Shown: positions 34,679-42,990, counted from the first letter of the stretch. The stretch: DNA of 64,000 nt from Spiractinospora alimapuensis (GCF_018437505.1 NZ_CP072467.1:5418010-5482009); one strand, 5' to 3'. The notes: generated from the letters alone by a model not told the origin. A program made the numbers and translations.

Positions 34679-34868
34679 ACGCCGCCGTTCACCGGTGGTC
34701 GCGGTCCGCGGGCCGGTTTGGCGGCGGGGATCCCGTCGGCGTACCACCGAGGCGGTACCAACCGGGCTCAGGGTGGTCGACACGGTCAGCTGGTCGCTGG
34801 GCGTCACCGCGGTGAGTGCCGGTTCGGTTCGCGAGACCCTGTTCGACGTCGGGCGCCGAGGCAGATAG
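34659..34868 (+). CDS. Possible small ORF, 69 aa, between two hairpins
   Basis: A GTG-initiated frame gives a basic protein ending TLFDVGRRGR, with its stop inside the loop of the hairpin at 34851-34885. No ribosome site or family resemblance was found, and it begins in the previous terminator, so coding status is doubtful. It is listed because a second strong terminator directly at its end suggests that something here is transcribed. Confidence 0.2.
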   Translation: MAALLAQRRRSPVVAVRGPVWRRGSRRRTTEAVPTGLRVVDTVSWSLGVTAVSAGSVRETLFDVGRRGR

Positions 34869-34914
34869 GCGCTGCCTCGGCGCCCCTGACGTCCCCTCCC
34901 CGCAGTGGGACGTC
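34851..34914. terminator. Two back-to-back hairpins
   Basis: GGGCGCCGAGGCAG (34851-34864) pairs perfectly over 14 bp with 34872-34885 across a 7-base loop. GACGTCCC (34888-34895) then pairs with GGGACGTC (34907-34914). The first is a strong terminator-like structure 210 bases past the sigma gene. The following stretch to 35296 shows no gene, only weak unsupported frames on both strands. Confidence 0.6.
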
Positions 34915-35296
34915 CGGCGGAGCCGTATGACGTCTGAAATCCCCTTCATCCGACACCAGTAATGATGGCTGACGGGTGATATGGGCGAGATAAAGGGACG
35001 ATCCTGAGGTGGAGGCGTGTTCGCCATCACACCGGACGCGTGGAGCGTTTCGGGACGCGGACGCGTCGATCGACGCTCGCGCGAGACACCTCATTCGACC
35101 GGAGACCGAACCGCGACAGCGATTCGATCCGGCGCGGGTCGTTCACTGGTAGATCGGGCCGGTCCTGTCGATCCGGTCGGCCTGGCGGCCGAGCCGTGGG
35201 AGTCGACGCGAACGGTGCCGGGCCGCTGGCGCGGCCAGGAGTCCATGGCGTGGGACACGCGATGGGTGTGCCGTAACCCGGCGGTGGGCCAACGCG

Positions 35297-35326
35297 ACGG
35301 CGGTGACCCCGAAGGGTCACCGCCGT
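35297..35326 (-). terminator. Terminator of the DUF7455 gene
   Basis: ACGGCGGTGACCC (35297-35309) pairs perfectly over 13 bp with GGGTCACCGCCGT (35314-35326) around a CGAA loop. It begins 15 bases past the minus-strand stop at 35342. Confidence 0.75.
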
Positions 35327-35341
35327 GCGACGTCTAGAGGC

Positions 35342-35572
35342 CTAACGCTCCTCTTTGTCCGCCGTGGCTGGCGTCTCCTGCAACTTGCTCGTCTCGTCGT
35401 GGATGTCCGTGGCAACCTTCCGAAGCGACTCTTCGTGCTTGCGCGCGTGGTGCGCACAGAACAACAGCTCGCTACCGGAGCTGAGTACAACTCGGACATA
35501 GGCCTGAGCGCCGCACCGGTCGCACCGGTCAGCCGCCGTCAGGGGCTGCGTGGGGGCAAGAGTTCCAGTCAC
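35342..35572 (-). CDS. DUF7455-family small zinc-binding-type protein
   Basis: A 76-residue protein with the pattern DRCDRCGAQAYVRVVLSSGSELLFCAHHARKH: a CxxC pair and a C-x2-H-type second half that could bind one zinc ion. This small actinobacterial family is typically encoded between the principal sigma gene and a topoisomerase/gyrase subunit B gene, exactly as here. The C-terminal half is a charged helix. GTG is the start with GAGGAAGG upstream. Function unknown; conservation of place next to hrdB suggests a link with transcription or nucleoid proteins, but this is inference. It is divergent from parE, whose 290-base upstream region holds no other gene. Confidence 0.85.
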   Translation of the reverse strand: MTGTLAPTQPLTAADRCDRCGAQAYVRVVLSSGSELLFCAHHARKHEESLRKVATDIHDETSKLQETPATADKEER

Positions 35573-35862
35573 TGCGCCTTCCTCAATACTCGGCGTTAGT
35601 CACCTCAGACAACATCTAACCGAACTGAGAGCTTCCCAGCGAGCGCTGGTGTACGCCGACAGCGGAATGTGTCCGATTTGTTCCCGAAGCTTACTCGATG
35701 TCGGATTATTTCTGTGGTCCTCGTGGTCGGGATCATTACCGCGAAGGGCGTAACTCATCCCCAGGACCTGTGGGCACCGTGCACGCGGCGCGGCATGTCC
35801 CGCTACGCTGCATTTCGAACTACTGTGCCTATTGGCTTGACGACCTGATCCTGGAGAGGCCC

Positions 35863-37962
35863 GTGACCGCGCTCCCCGCAGCCGTTCCCGACCCGGACGA
35901 CTACTCCGCCCGGCATCTGTCGGTGCTGGAGGGTCTGGAGGCTGTCCGTAAGCGCCCAGGCATGTACATCGGGTCCACCGACAGCCGCGGCCTGACGCAC
36001 TGCATGTGGGAGATCGTCGACAACTCGGTGGACGAGGCGCTCGGCGGCAACTGCGACCGGATCGACGTCACGCTGCACGCGGACGGCTCCGTCGCGGTGG
36101 GTGACAACGGGCGCGGTATCCCGGTCGACACCGAGCCGCGCTCCGGCCTGTCCGGCGTGGAACTCGTCATGACCCGGCTGCACGCCGGCGGAAAGTTCGG
36201 CAACGGGTCCTACACCGCGTCGGGCGGGCTGCACGGCGTCGGCGCCTCGGTGGTGAACGCGTTGTCCGCGCGCCTCGACGTCGAGGTGGACCGCAACGGC
36301 CACACCCACAGCATGAGCTTCCGGCGCGGAATCCCCGGCGAGTTCCAGGACGCGGGGCCCGACGCCGCCTTCACGCCGCGTTCCGGCCTGAGCGAGGGCC
36401 GGCGGGTGGCGCGCAAGGTGACGGGAACACGGGTGCGCTTCTGGCCGGACCGGGAGATCTTTCTCAAGGAGGCGGACCTGGCGCGCGACGCCCTCTGGGA
36501 CCGTGCGCGACAGACCGCCTTCCTGGTCCCCGGGCTGACCGTGGCGGTGCGGGACCTACGCGACGGCGGCGATACCTCCGAGGAGTTCCGCTTCGACGGC
36601 GGGATCGGTGAGTACTGCACCTACCTCGCGTCCGACGAGCAACTGTCGCCCAACCTGCGTTTCCAGGGGACCGGGAGTTTCGTCGAGACGGTCCCCGTGC
36701 TCGACGACAGCGGCCACATGACGGCGACCGAGGTGGAGCGCCGCCTGGACGTCGACATCGCGCTGCGGTGGGGGAGGGGCTACGACCCCACCGTGCGGTC
36801 GTTCGTTAACGTGATCGCGACGCCCAAGGGCGGGACGCACCTGGTCGGGTTCGAGCGGGCCCTGGTGCGCGTGCTCAACGACCAGTTGCGCGCGGCGAAG
36901 CTGCTGAAGGCGGCGGACGAGCCCATCACCAAGGAGGACGCGCTCGAGGGGCTGACCGCGGTGGTCACCGTGCGACTGCCGGAGCCGCAGTTCGAGGGAC
37001 AGACCAAGGAGATCCTGGGTACCTCCGCGGCGAGCAGGATCGTCTCCCAGGTCGTCTCTCGGGAGCTGCGGACCTTCCTGACGTCGACCAAGCGTGCGGA
37101 GAAACAGCAGGCGAAGGCCGTCATGGAGAAGGTCGTCGGGGCGGCCAAGGCGCGTCTGGCGGCACGACAGCAGCGAGAGAACCAGCGGCGCAAGACGGCG
37201 CTGGAGAACTCCGCGCTGCCGGCGAAGCTCGTGGACTGTCGCAGCGAGGGCCTGGACCGCAGTGAACTGTTCATCGTGGAGGGGGACTCCGCGCTGGGTA
37301 CGGCCAAGCTCGCCCGGGACTCGGAGTTCCAGGCGCTGCTGCCGATCCGCGGCAAGATCCTCAACGTGCAGAAGTCCTCGCTGGCCGACATGTTGAAGAA
37401 CGCCGAGTGCGCGGCCATCCTGCAGGTCATCGGCGCGGGCTCGGGCCGGTCGGTGGACCTGGAGGCGGCGCGCTACGGCCGGGTGATCCTGATGGCCGAC
37501 GCCGACGTCGACGGTGCGCACATCCGCTGCCTGCTGCTCACGCTGTTCTACCGGTACATGCGACCCATGCTGGAGGCCGGCCGGGTGTTCGCGGCCGTGC
37601 CGCCGCTGCACCGGATCGAGCTCACCAACGCCGGTCGGAAACGTGGCGCCAAGGCGGAGGACCGTTACATCTACACCTACTCCGACGCCGAGCTGCGCCG
37701 CCGGTTGCTGGAGCTGGAGCGCAAGGGCCTCTCCTGGAAGGAGCCGGTGCAGCGCTACAAGGGTCTGGGCGAGATGGACGCCGACCAGCTCGCCGAGACC
37801 ACCATGGACCCGCGTCGGCGGACGCTGCGCCGCATCAACGTCTCCGACGCCGAGGACGCCGCCAGCGTCTTCGACCTCCTGATGGGCAACGAGGTCGCGC
37901 CCCGCCGTCGCTTCATCGCCCAGGGCGCGGCCGAACTGGACCGCGAACGCATCGACGCCTGA
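35863..37962 (+). CDS. parE: Topoisomerase IV subunit B (GyrB/ParE family)
   Basis: A 699-residue ATPase subunit of a type IIA topoisomerase. The GHKL fold shows the N-box EIVDNSVDEAL, the DNGRGIP loop, and GGLHGVGASVVNALS. The transducer domain contains the GTHLVGF segment. The TOPRIM domain has EGDSALGTAK, PIRGKILNVQ and DADVDGAHIR with its metal-binding acids. The C-terminus holds RYKGLGEMD. No insertions are seen. GTG at 35863 is selected because GGAGAGG lies upstream and the N-terminal residues then match the family. The gene is the partner of parC, encoded separately near 44-46 kb. Assignment to ParE rather than GyrB rests on context beside hrdB and DUF7455. Confidence 0.9.
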   Translation: MTALPAAVPDPDDYSARHLSVLEGLEAVRKRPGMYIGSTDSRGLTHCMWEIVDNSVDEALGGNCDRIDVTLHADGSVAVGDNGRGIPVDTEPRSGLSGVELVMTRLHAGGKFGNGSYTASGGLHGVGASVVNALSARLDVEVDRNGHTHSMSFRRGIPGEFQDAGPDAAFTPRSGLSEGRRVARKVTGTRVRFWPDREIFLKEADLARDALWDRARQTAFLVPGLTVAVRDLRDGGDTSEEFRFDGGIGEYCTYLASDEQLSPNLRFQGTGSFVETVPVLDDSGHMTATEVERRLDVDIALRWGRGYDPTVRSFVNVIATPKGGTHLVGFERALVRVLNDQLRAAKLLKAADEPITKEDALEGLTAVVTVRLPEPQFEGQTKEILGTSAASRIVSQVVSRELRTFLTSTKRAEKQQAKAVMEKVVGAAKARLAARQQRENQRRKTALENSALPAKLVDCRSEGLDRSELFIVEGDSALGTAKLARDSEFQALLPIRGKILNVQKSSLADMLKNAECAAILQVIGAGSGRSVDLEAARYGRVILMADADVDGAHIRCLLLTLFYRYMRPMLEAGRVFAAVPPLHRIELTNAGRKRGAKAEDRYIYTYSDAELRRRLLELERKGLSWKEPVQRYKGLGEMDADQLAETTMDPRRRTLRRINVSDAEDAASVFDLLMGNEVAPRRRFIAQGAAELDRERIDA

Positions 37963-38054
37963 GTGGTGGCGGGCACTCGGTACGCGAGGGTTTCCCTGTC
38001 CTGTCGTTGAGGTGTGCGTCCCCTTGTGTGCGCCCTGGACTACGCTGCGGGCGC

Positions 38055-38477
38055 ATGGACCCGATCTTCCGGCTTCCCGTCGCCTCTCCGCTGGCCGCCG
38101 CTGTCTCGTGGAACTGGGGCCTGATCCCGCTGCGCGTCCCGGCCGGTTGGAACGTCATCCACAACCAGTTGTGGGCCCGACGCCTACCGGACGGGGGAGT
38201 GGAGACCAACGACTCCCAGGACCTGTACTGGGCGCGAACCGCACCTCGACCGTGGCTGAGCGCCGAGGAGGTGGCGGAGCGGGGCGGCCCGCAGGCTCGG
38301 GAGATCAACATCGACGCCGGTTGGTACGACGGCGTCGGCTTCCGTGTCGTCGTTCTCGATCCCGACTGGGACCACGAACGGGCCTCCCACACCACGTCCG
38401 ACCCGGACGACTTCGTCGCCACCCTTGAGGCGTGGATGTGGACGATCACCGAGGAGGGAAGGCTCCCCGAGACGTGA
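38055..38477 (+). CDS. Hypothetical protein, 140 aa
   Basis: A small soluble protein, Trp- and Asp-rich: it opens MDPIFRLPVASPLAAAVSWNWG and contains VPAGWNVIHNQLW and INIDAGWYDGVGFRVVVLDPDWDHE. I do not recognise the family. The ATG is placed eight bases after TACGCT (38041-38046), the leaderless promoter layout common in this window, and this also sets it clear of the parE stop. It is convergent with the Cds1-like gene 34 bases downstream. The compact beta-rich pattern resembles immunity or SMI1-like small proteins only vaguely, so no function is assigned. Confidence 0.7.
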   Translation: MDPIFRLPVASPLAAAVSWNWGLIPLRVPAGWNVIHNQLWARRLPDGGVETNDSQDLYWARTAPRPWLSAEEVAERGGPQAREINIDAGWYDGVGFRVVVLDPDWDHERASHTTSDPDDFVATLEAWMWTITEEGRLPET

Positions 38478-38511
38478 GCGACGCGTCGTCGGGAACCAGC
38501 CGGGGCGATCC

Positions 38512-39630
38512 TCACCCGGCGGTGGGTGGGTTCCAGTTGGCCGAGGTGAGGAACTCCTCGATGGCATTGGTGTAGGGGTCCAGGTCCCAGCCACGTTCGG
38601 AGACCCACTCGTCGGAGTAGTAGCTGTGCCGGTAGCGGTCGCCGCCGTCGCAGATCAGGGTCACCACGCTGCCGCTGCGCCCCTCGTGCAGCATCCGGGC
38701 GACGAGGTGCCACACGCCCCACAGGTTGGTGCCGGTGGAGCCGCCGGCACACAGGCCGGTGACCCGCTGGAGGTGGCGCATGGCCGCGACGCTGGCCGCG
38801 TCCGGGACGGGAATCATCAGGTCGATGACCGAGGGCACGAAACTGGGTTCGACGCGGGGGCGGCCGATGCCTTCGATCCGTGAGGGCATTCCGGTGGCGT
38901 AGTCGCTGGCGCCTGTCGCCCAGCCCGGGAAGTAGGCGGAGTTCTCCGGATCCACCACCGCCACTTTGGTGGGGTGACGCCGGTAGCGGACGTAGCGGCC
39001 GATCGTCGCCGAGGTGCCGCCGGTGCCCGCGCCCATCACGACCCAGTCGGGCACCGGGAAGCGTTCCAGGGACAACTGGTCGAAGATGGATTCGGCGATG
39101 TTGTTGTTGCCGCGCCAGTCCGTGGCACGTTCGGCGAACGTGAACTGGTCCATGTAGTGGTGGTCCGCCTTCGCGGCGAGCCGCTCGGCCTCGGTGTACA
39201 TGTCGGGAGGCGCGTCCACGAAGTGGCAGCGTCCGCCGTACCGCTCGATGAGCGCGATCTTCTCCGGGCTGGTCCTGCGCGGTACGACCGTCACGAAGTC
39301 CAGCCCCAACAGGTGCGCGAAGTACGCCTCGGAGACCGCTGTCGACCCGGAGCTCGCCTCCACGATCGTGGTGCCCTCGGTGATCCACCCGTTGGCCAGT
39401 CCGTACAGGAACAGCGACCGCGCGAGTCGGTGCTTGAGGCTTCCCGTGGGATGGACCGACTCGTCCTTGAGGTAGAGGTCGATGTTCCAGTGCGACGGAA
39501 GCGGGAACACGTGCAGATGTGTGTCAGCCGACCGATTCGCGTCGGCCTCCACCCGCCGCACCGCCTCGTCCACCCAGGCACGCTGCCGCGAGGAACCGTG
39601 TTCAACCCAGTCTTCCGATGGCATAGGCAT
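38512..39630 (-). CDS. PLP-dependent cysteine synthase-family enzyme, Cds1 (L-cysteine desulfhydrase)-like
   Basis: A 372-residue fold-type II pyridoxal-phosphate enzyme. The Lys that forms the Schiff base is in [11 protein letters not shown], followed by the SSGSTAVS loop (substrate carboxylate) and the phosphate-binding [14 protein letters not shown] segment. Compared with CysK it has extra N-terminal residues ([15 protein letters not shown]...HVFPLP) and a CAGGSTGTN motif, both typical of the Rv3684/Cds1 group, which releases H2S, pyruvate and ammonia from cysteine. ATG at 39630 is chosen because TACCCT lies just upstream on this strand. It stands alone. Cds1 activity rather than cysteine synthesis is inferred from family resemblance. 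Confidence 0.85.
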   Translation of the reverse strand: MPMPSEDWVEHGSSRQRAWVDEAVRRVEADANRSADTHLHVFPLPSHWNIDLYLKDESVHPTGSLKHRLARSLFLYGLANGWITEGTTIVEASSGSTAVSEAYFAHLLGLDFVTVVPRRTSPEKIALIERYGGRCHFVDAPPDMYTEAERLAAKADHHYMDQFTFAERATDWRGNNNIAESIFDQLSLERFPVPDWVVMGAGTGGTSATIGRYVRYRRHPTKVAVVDPENSAYFPGWATGASDYATGMPSRIEGIGRPRVEPSFVPSVIDLMIPVPDAASVAAMRHLQRVTGLCAGGSTGTNLWGVWHLVARMLHEGRSGSVVTLICDGGDRYRHSYYSDEWVSERGWDLDPYTNAIEEFLTSANWNPPTAG

Positions 39631-39694
39631 GCCAGCAGGGTAACCGGAGCCCCTCGCGGATGTGGGCGGCGCGAACTCCGCCATGACAGGCAAA

Positions 39695-39755
39695 TATGCA
39701 CACCCACCCGTTCGGTGCGGGCGAAACCTGGTGGGGGTGGAGAAATCCTGATCGG
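39695..39755 (-). repeat. 61-bp dispersed repeat, copy 2
   Basis: Read on the minus strand it begins CCGATCAGGATTTCTCCACC and aligns without gaps to the copies at 7451, 41460 and 48900. It lies in the interval between the Cds1-like gene and the small gene at 39947, which otherwise has no gene. The CCCACC / GGTGGG arms are kept. Confidence 0.75.
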
Positions 39756-39848
39756 GGAGCTGGGAACGCTGGTCGGCGGTCACCGGCGCTCCCAGGAATC
39801 ACGCTCTCGGTCCAGATCGGCGGCCTCAGCGATGCCAGGAGCGGATCC

Positions 39849-39878
39849 GATGGCGGCCTCCAGCCGGAGGCCGCCATC
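39849..39878 (-). terminator. Hairpin terminator
   Basis: GATGGCGGCCTCC (39849-39861) pairs perfectly over 13 bp with GGAGGCCGCCATC (39866-39878) across a 4-base AGCC loop. It lies about 70 bases past the minus-strand stop at 39947. Confidence 0.65.
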
Positions 39879-39946
39879 CCCCTCCCCTTCGGGCGGTTCC
39901 CCCTGGTCGATGGTCGTATCGCCTCGGCCCGGAGGAACTCGGGGTG

Positions 39947-40213
39947 TCAGCTCCAATGCAGGATGCCACCCACGCGGTCGGCGAAGCGCTCCGGGGTGAG
40001 CGGCGAGAAGATCTCGCGGCCTCGGCAACTCCGCGCGATCACACCGCCTTCGGGGTAGACGGCACCGTAGTAGGCGGGTTCGGTGTCGTCGGTCTCGTCA
40101 TCCGTATAGACGTCCACGCGGAACGCACGCGGCATGGTCTGTGGATCGGGCGGAGCGATGTCGTCATCGGGGTGGTAGACAGAGTTGTCGGGAGCGGTTC
40201 GATCGTTGTCCAT
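39947..40213 (-). CDS. Small hypothetical protein divergent from an XRE/DUF397 pair
   Basis: An 88-residue acidic protein with a disordered N-terminus (MDNDRTAPDNSVYHPDDDIAPPDPQ) and a compact second half (YYGAVYPEGGVIARSCRGREIF, then PERFADRVGGILHWS). AGGAGGG eight bases before the ATG is an excellent ribosome site, so the gene is real. Small proteins of this sort are often encoded next to XRE-DUF397 pairs in streptomycetes and relatives, but I cannot name a family. The dyad in the shared promoter region may control both directions. Confidence 0.65.
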   Translation of the reverse strand: MDNDRTAPDNSVYHPDDDIAPPDPQTMPRAFRVDVYTDDETDDTEPAYYGAVYPEGGVIARSCRGREIFSPLTPERFADRVGGILHWS

Positions 40214-40297
40214 ACGAGAGTCCCTCCTGAAGTGGGACCGCCCCGGTGGACGAGCGCCAACTCATGTTGCCCGGGCGGTCCCTTGTGACAATCCAGG

Positions 40298-40315
40298 TGA
40301 GTGGTAGGCCACTCA
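40298..40315. promoter_or_regulatory. Inverted repeat in the divergent promoter region of the XRE gene
   Basis: TGAGTGG-TAGG-CCACTCA is a perfect 7-bp dyad. A -10-like TAGAGT (40320-40325) follows for the rightward gene. It is the most likely self-regulatory site of the XRE protein. Confidence 0.5.
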
Positions 40316-40382
40316 GTGTTAGAGTGTCACCCAACAAATGCCGGTGCAAGCGCCAATTGGAAATCTGTGGATTGGAATCTTC

Positions 40383-41243
40383 ATGGCGAAGCGGGAGCGT
40401 CGGGTAACCCTGCGGGCTCAGTGGCTCGGACAGCTTCTACGCAAGCTCCGTGAGGACAACAGCATCACGCTCAAGGAGGCGGGAGAATACCTGCAGAAGG
40501 ACTTCTCGTCAGTGAGTCGGTTCGAGCTGGGCACCTTCCCCGTCCGACGAGGTGACCTCACCGCGCTGATGGATCTGTACGGCATTGATGACCGAGCGCA
40601 ACGGGACATGCTGATCCAGATGTGCAGCGAGGTGTGGCAGACCGGCTGGTGGGAGTCCTACTCCAAGGACGATGTGTGGGGCAGCACCATCGATTTGGTG
40701 TGGCTTGAAGGACGGGCAAAGAAGCTACAGATGTTCGCTGCGCTTACGCTGCCCGGAATGCTGCAAACCGAGGACTATGCGCGTGCGTTGATCACGGCTG
40801 TGGATGATCAGGCGACGACGCAGCAAATTAACCGCTGGGTTGAACTGCGAATGGGACGACAGCAGATTCTCGGCAGGGACGACGGCCCGGCAGTCTCGGT
40901 TGTCCTCGATGAGGCGGCGATCCGCCGTCCAGTAGGAGGATCGCAGGTCATGAGTCAGCAGCTTCAGAGCCTCTTGTCCCAGATACGGTCTGGATGCATC
41001 GAGGTGCGCGTCCTGCCGTTTGCGGTCGGCCCTCATGCCAGCCCCGAGGGCGGGTTCACCCTGCTTACGCTGAATGAACCCTTCGATAGCGTGGCGCATA
41101 TCGAATCCAGAGGCGGAGGGATCTACCTCGAACGCGGCGATGTTGATCATCTTTTGCGCGTATACGATCGACTCAAAGAGAGCGCGCTCGGCCCGCAGGA
41201 TTCAGCCGCGTTCATTTCCGGAGCGGAGAAGGACATCCGATGA
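40383..41243 (+). CDS. XRE-family regulator, Scr1-type (paired with DUF397)
   Basis: A 286-residue protein. An N-terminal XRE helix-turn-helix (residues about 10-65: LGQLLRKLREDNSITLKEAGEYL, then SSVSRFELG) is followed by the large C-terminal domain typical of actinobacterial Scr1/WhiJ-like regulators (WWESYSKDDVW, ALTLPGMLQTEDYARALI, IEVRVLPFAVGPHASPEGGFTLL). Such proteins act with a DUF397 partner encoded directly downstream, here overlapping by four bases (ATGA), and affect development or antibiotic production; some authors treat the pair as toxin-antitoxin-like. Start uncertain: ATG at 40338 is also in frame and would be near-leaderless after TAGAGT; 40383 gives the more usual N-terminus. 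Confidence 0.9.
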   Translation: MAKRERRVTLRAQWLGQLLRKLREDNSITLKEAGEYLQKDFSSVSRFELGTFPVRRGDLTALMDLYGIDDRAQRDMLIQMCSEVWQTGWWESYSKDDVWGSTIDLVWLEGRAKKLQMFAALTLPGMLQTEDYARALITAVDDQATTQQINRWVELRMGRQQILGRDDGPAVSVVLDEAAIRRPVGGSQVMSQQLQSLLSQIRSGCIEVRVLPFAVGPHASPEGGFTLLTLNEPFDSVAHIESRGGGIYLERGDVDHLLRVYDRLKESALGPQDSAAFISGAEKDIR

Positions 41244-41455
41244 GTGACATCAAGGCGACCTCACCCCACGTCGCCTGGCACATCAGCAGCTACAGCGCGA
41301 ATGGTGGCGGCCAGTGTGTCGAGGCGGGTCGAATGCTCGACGGGTCCGGCCAGGTGGCGGTGCGGGACTCCCAGCGCCGCGACCAGGGGCATCTAGCCTT
41401 CACCCACCGTGAGTGGGCCGCCTTCCTCCAGGCGACCCAACACGGCCAGCTCTAG
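41240..41455 (+). CDS. DUF397-domain protein
   Basis: A 71-residue protein that is almost only a DUF397 domain: WHISSYSANGGGQCVEAGRM, then VAVRDSQRRDQGHLAF and a final EWAAFLQAT helix. These are the family's usual SSYS-GG-CVE and VRDS-EW-FL motifs. The ATG overlaps the XRE stop. DUF397 proteins are thought to bind the C-terminal domain of their XRE partner and modulate DNA binding. The gene is followed immediately by copy 3 of the dispersed repeat, which starts four bases after the stop and could serve as its terminator. Confidence 0.9.
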   Translation: MSDIKATSPHVAWHISSYSANGGGQCVEAGRMLDGSGQVAVRDSQRRDQGHLAFTHREWAAFLQATQHGQL

Positions 41456-41459
41456 CACC

Positions 41460-41520
41460 CCCATCAAGGTTCCTCCACCCCCACCGGGATTAGCTCACCC
41501 CGAACAGGTGGGTGCCCATT
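41460..41520 (+). repeat. 61-bp dispersed repeat, copy 3
   Basis: Starts CCCATCAAGGTTCCTCCACC and ends GGTGGGTGCCCATT, aligning gaplessly to the other three. CCCACC and GGTGGG arms can pair. It starts four bases after the DUF397 stop. Confidence 0.75.
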
Positions 41521-41541
41521 CACCTGCTACAGCGGGGTGCA

Positions 41542-41575
41542 CGTCACCCAGGCGCCTGGTCGGGCCTGGGTGACG
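41542..41575 (-). terminator. Terminator of the ECF41 operon
   Basis: CGTCACCCAGGC (41542-41553) pairs perfectly over 12 bp with GCCTGGGTGACG (41564-41575). It lies 28 bases past the minus-strand stop of the decarboxylase-family gene. Confidence 0.7.
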
Positions 41576-41603
41576 CTCGGCTCCTGCCGTGAAGCGTTAG
41601 CGC

Positions 41604-42047
41604 TCAGGCATCGCCGCCGGCGGTCTTGTGCAGGGGGACCGCGATCCGGTTCAGCAGGTTGATCTGGGCGATCGTGAGAACCAGCGCGCTGAGGGACTCC
41701 TCGTCGAAGTGGCGGGCCGCTTCGTTCCACACGTCGTCCGGGACGGGGTCGGGGGTGTCCGCCATGCGGGTCACCGCCTCGGTGAGGGTGAGTGCGGCGC
41801 GTTCCGCGTCGGTGAAGTACTCGGTTTCCCGCCAGGCGGCGACGGTGAAGAGACGTTCGTCGGTTTCGCCGGCCTTCTTGGCGTCCCGGCTGTGCATGTC
41901 GACACAGTAGCCACAGCCGTTGATCTGGCTCGCGCGGATCTTCACCAACTCCAGGACGGTATGGGGTAGCGCGCTCTCATCCAGGTACTTCTCAGTGGCG
42001 AAGATGCCCTTGTAGGCCGCCGCCGACATGGTGAGACGTGGACTCAC
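41604..42047 (-). CDS. Carboxymuconolactone decarboxylase / AhpD-like protein (ECF41 partner)
   Basis: A 147-residue all-helical protein of the carboxymuconolactone decarboxylase fold. The motif NGCGYCVDMHSRDAKK carries the redox CxxC and the following His seen in AhpD-like peroxidase partners; WRETEYFTDAERAALTLTEAVT and the C-terminal NLLNRIAVPL helix complete the domain. GTG start, overlapping the stop of the sigma gene by four bases (GTGA), so translation is coupled. Genes of this type are the standard neighbour of ECF41 sigma factors, and the pair is thought to act in an oxidative or aromatic-compound response whose signal is unknown. A terminator follows. Confidence 0.9.
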   Translation of the reverse strand: MSPRLTMSAAAYKGIFATEKYLDESALPHTVLELVKIRASQINGCGYCVDMHSRDAKKAGETDERLFTVAAWRETEYFTDAERAALTLTEAVTRMADTPDPVPDDVWNEAARHFDEESLSALVLTIAQINLLNRIAVPLHKTAGGDA

Positions 42048-42901
42048 GTGATTCTCCTCAGTTTCTCGGGACTCAGAACGAGACCGATCTCGGTGATGCG
42101 CCCGTTGTCGACGGTGAACGCCGCGACGTTGCGCTTGCCCTCGGCGCCGTCGTTCACCAGCCCCGGCATGCCGTTGACGACGACCGGTCGCCAGCGGCCC
42201 GCTCCGCTGATGGCGGCGCTGACCCCCACCAGGAACCGACCGACCTTCTCCGCGCCCCGAATCGGGTTGAGCGCGGCGCGGACACGGCCGCCCCCGTCGG
42301 TACGCAGCACGACATCCGGGTCCAGGAGCCGTAGCAGCTCCTGGAGACTCCCTCCGCTGACGGCATCGGTGAACGCGTCCACGACGCGGCGTTGTTCCGT
42401 CACGTCGACGTCGAAGCGTGGCGTGTTCGCCTCGACGTGTGACCTGGCACGTCGAGCGAGCTGACGGCAGGCGGCCGGAGTGCGACCGACCATGCGCGCC
42501 ACCTCGTCGAAGGCCACCCCGAACACGTCGTGGAGGACGAACACCGCGCGTTCCGCGGGGCTCAACGACTCGAGCACGGTGAGCACCGCGAGACTCAGGG
42601 ACTCGTGGAGTTCGATCCGGGTGCTGGGGTCGTCGTGGTCCACGTACGGCTCCGGCAACCACGGGCCGACGTACTCCTCACGGCGGTGCCGCGCGGACCG
42701 CAGGTAGTCGAGGGCGATCCGGGACACCGTCGTGACGAGCCACGCCTCGAGGTCGATGATCTGACCGGGATCGACCCGGGCGAGCCGCAGCCACGCCTCC
42801 TGAACGGCGTCCTCGGCCTCCTCCAGGCTGCCGGTCAGCGCGTACGCAGCCCCGACCAGGCGAGGACGCAGTGCGTCGAAACGGGAGCTGAGATCGTTCA
42901 C
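42044..42901 (-). CDS. ECF41-group RNA polymerase sigma factor with SnoaL-like C-terminal domain
   Basis: A 285-residue ECF sigma factor. Sigma-2 (about 1-75) has DAVQEAWLRL; the linker has WLPEP, the ECF41 hallmark; sigma-4 (about 110-165) has LSPAERAVFVLHDVFGVAFDEVARMVGRTPAACRQLARRAR. The remaining 110 residues are a SnoaL-like domain with DGGGR and a C-terminal SPEKL, close to the NPDKL motif that tunes activity in this group. No anti-sigma factor is needed. The GTG at 42901 is chosen because a consensus ECF41 promoter lies directly upstream and would place the transcript start at this codon; longer in-frame starts (42919, 42937, 42952) would overlap the promoter. It is coupled to the decarboxylase-family gene. 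Confidence 0.92.
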   Translation of the reverse strand: MNDLSSRFDALRPRLVGAAYALTGSLEEAEDAVQEAWLRLARVDPGQIIDLEAWLVTTVSRIALDYLRSARHRREEYVGPWLPEPYVDHDDPSTRIELHESLSLAVLTVLESLSPAERAVFVLHDVFGVAFDEVARMVGRTPAACRQLARRARSHVEANTPRFDVDVTEQRRVVDAFTDAVSGGSLQELLRLLDPDVVLRTDGGGRVRAALNPIRGAEKVGRFLVGVSAAISGAGRWRPVVVNGMPGLVNDGAEGKRNVAAFTVDNGRITEIGLVLSPEKLRRIT

Positions 42902-42909
42902 GTGATGAG

Positions 42910-42936
42910 GACGAGTCACCGCCCGATTATGTGACA
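42910..42936 (-). promoter_or_regulatory. ECF41-type autoregulated promoter
   Basis: On the minus strand the sequence reads TGTCACA, 16 bases, CGTC, which is the reported ECF41 target motif. It is placed so that the start codon at 42901 lies eight bases after CGTC. This indicates positive autoregulation and a leaderless transcript. Confidence 0.75.
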
Positions 42937-42952
42937 TCTGGTCCGCGAACAC

Positions 42953-42990
42953 ACCACGGCCGGGAGGGATGCTTCCCTCCCGGCCGTGGT
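42953..42990 (-). terminator. Terminator between the TPR gene and the sigma gene
   Basis: ACCACGGCCGGGAGGG (42953-42968) pairs perfectly over 16 bp with 42975-42990 across a 6-base loop. It lies 13 bases past the TPR gene stop on the minus strand and insulates the ECF41 promoter. Confidence 0.8.
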
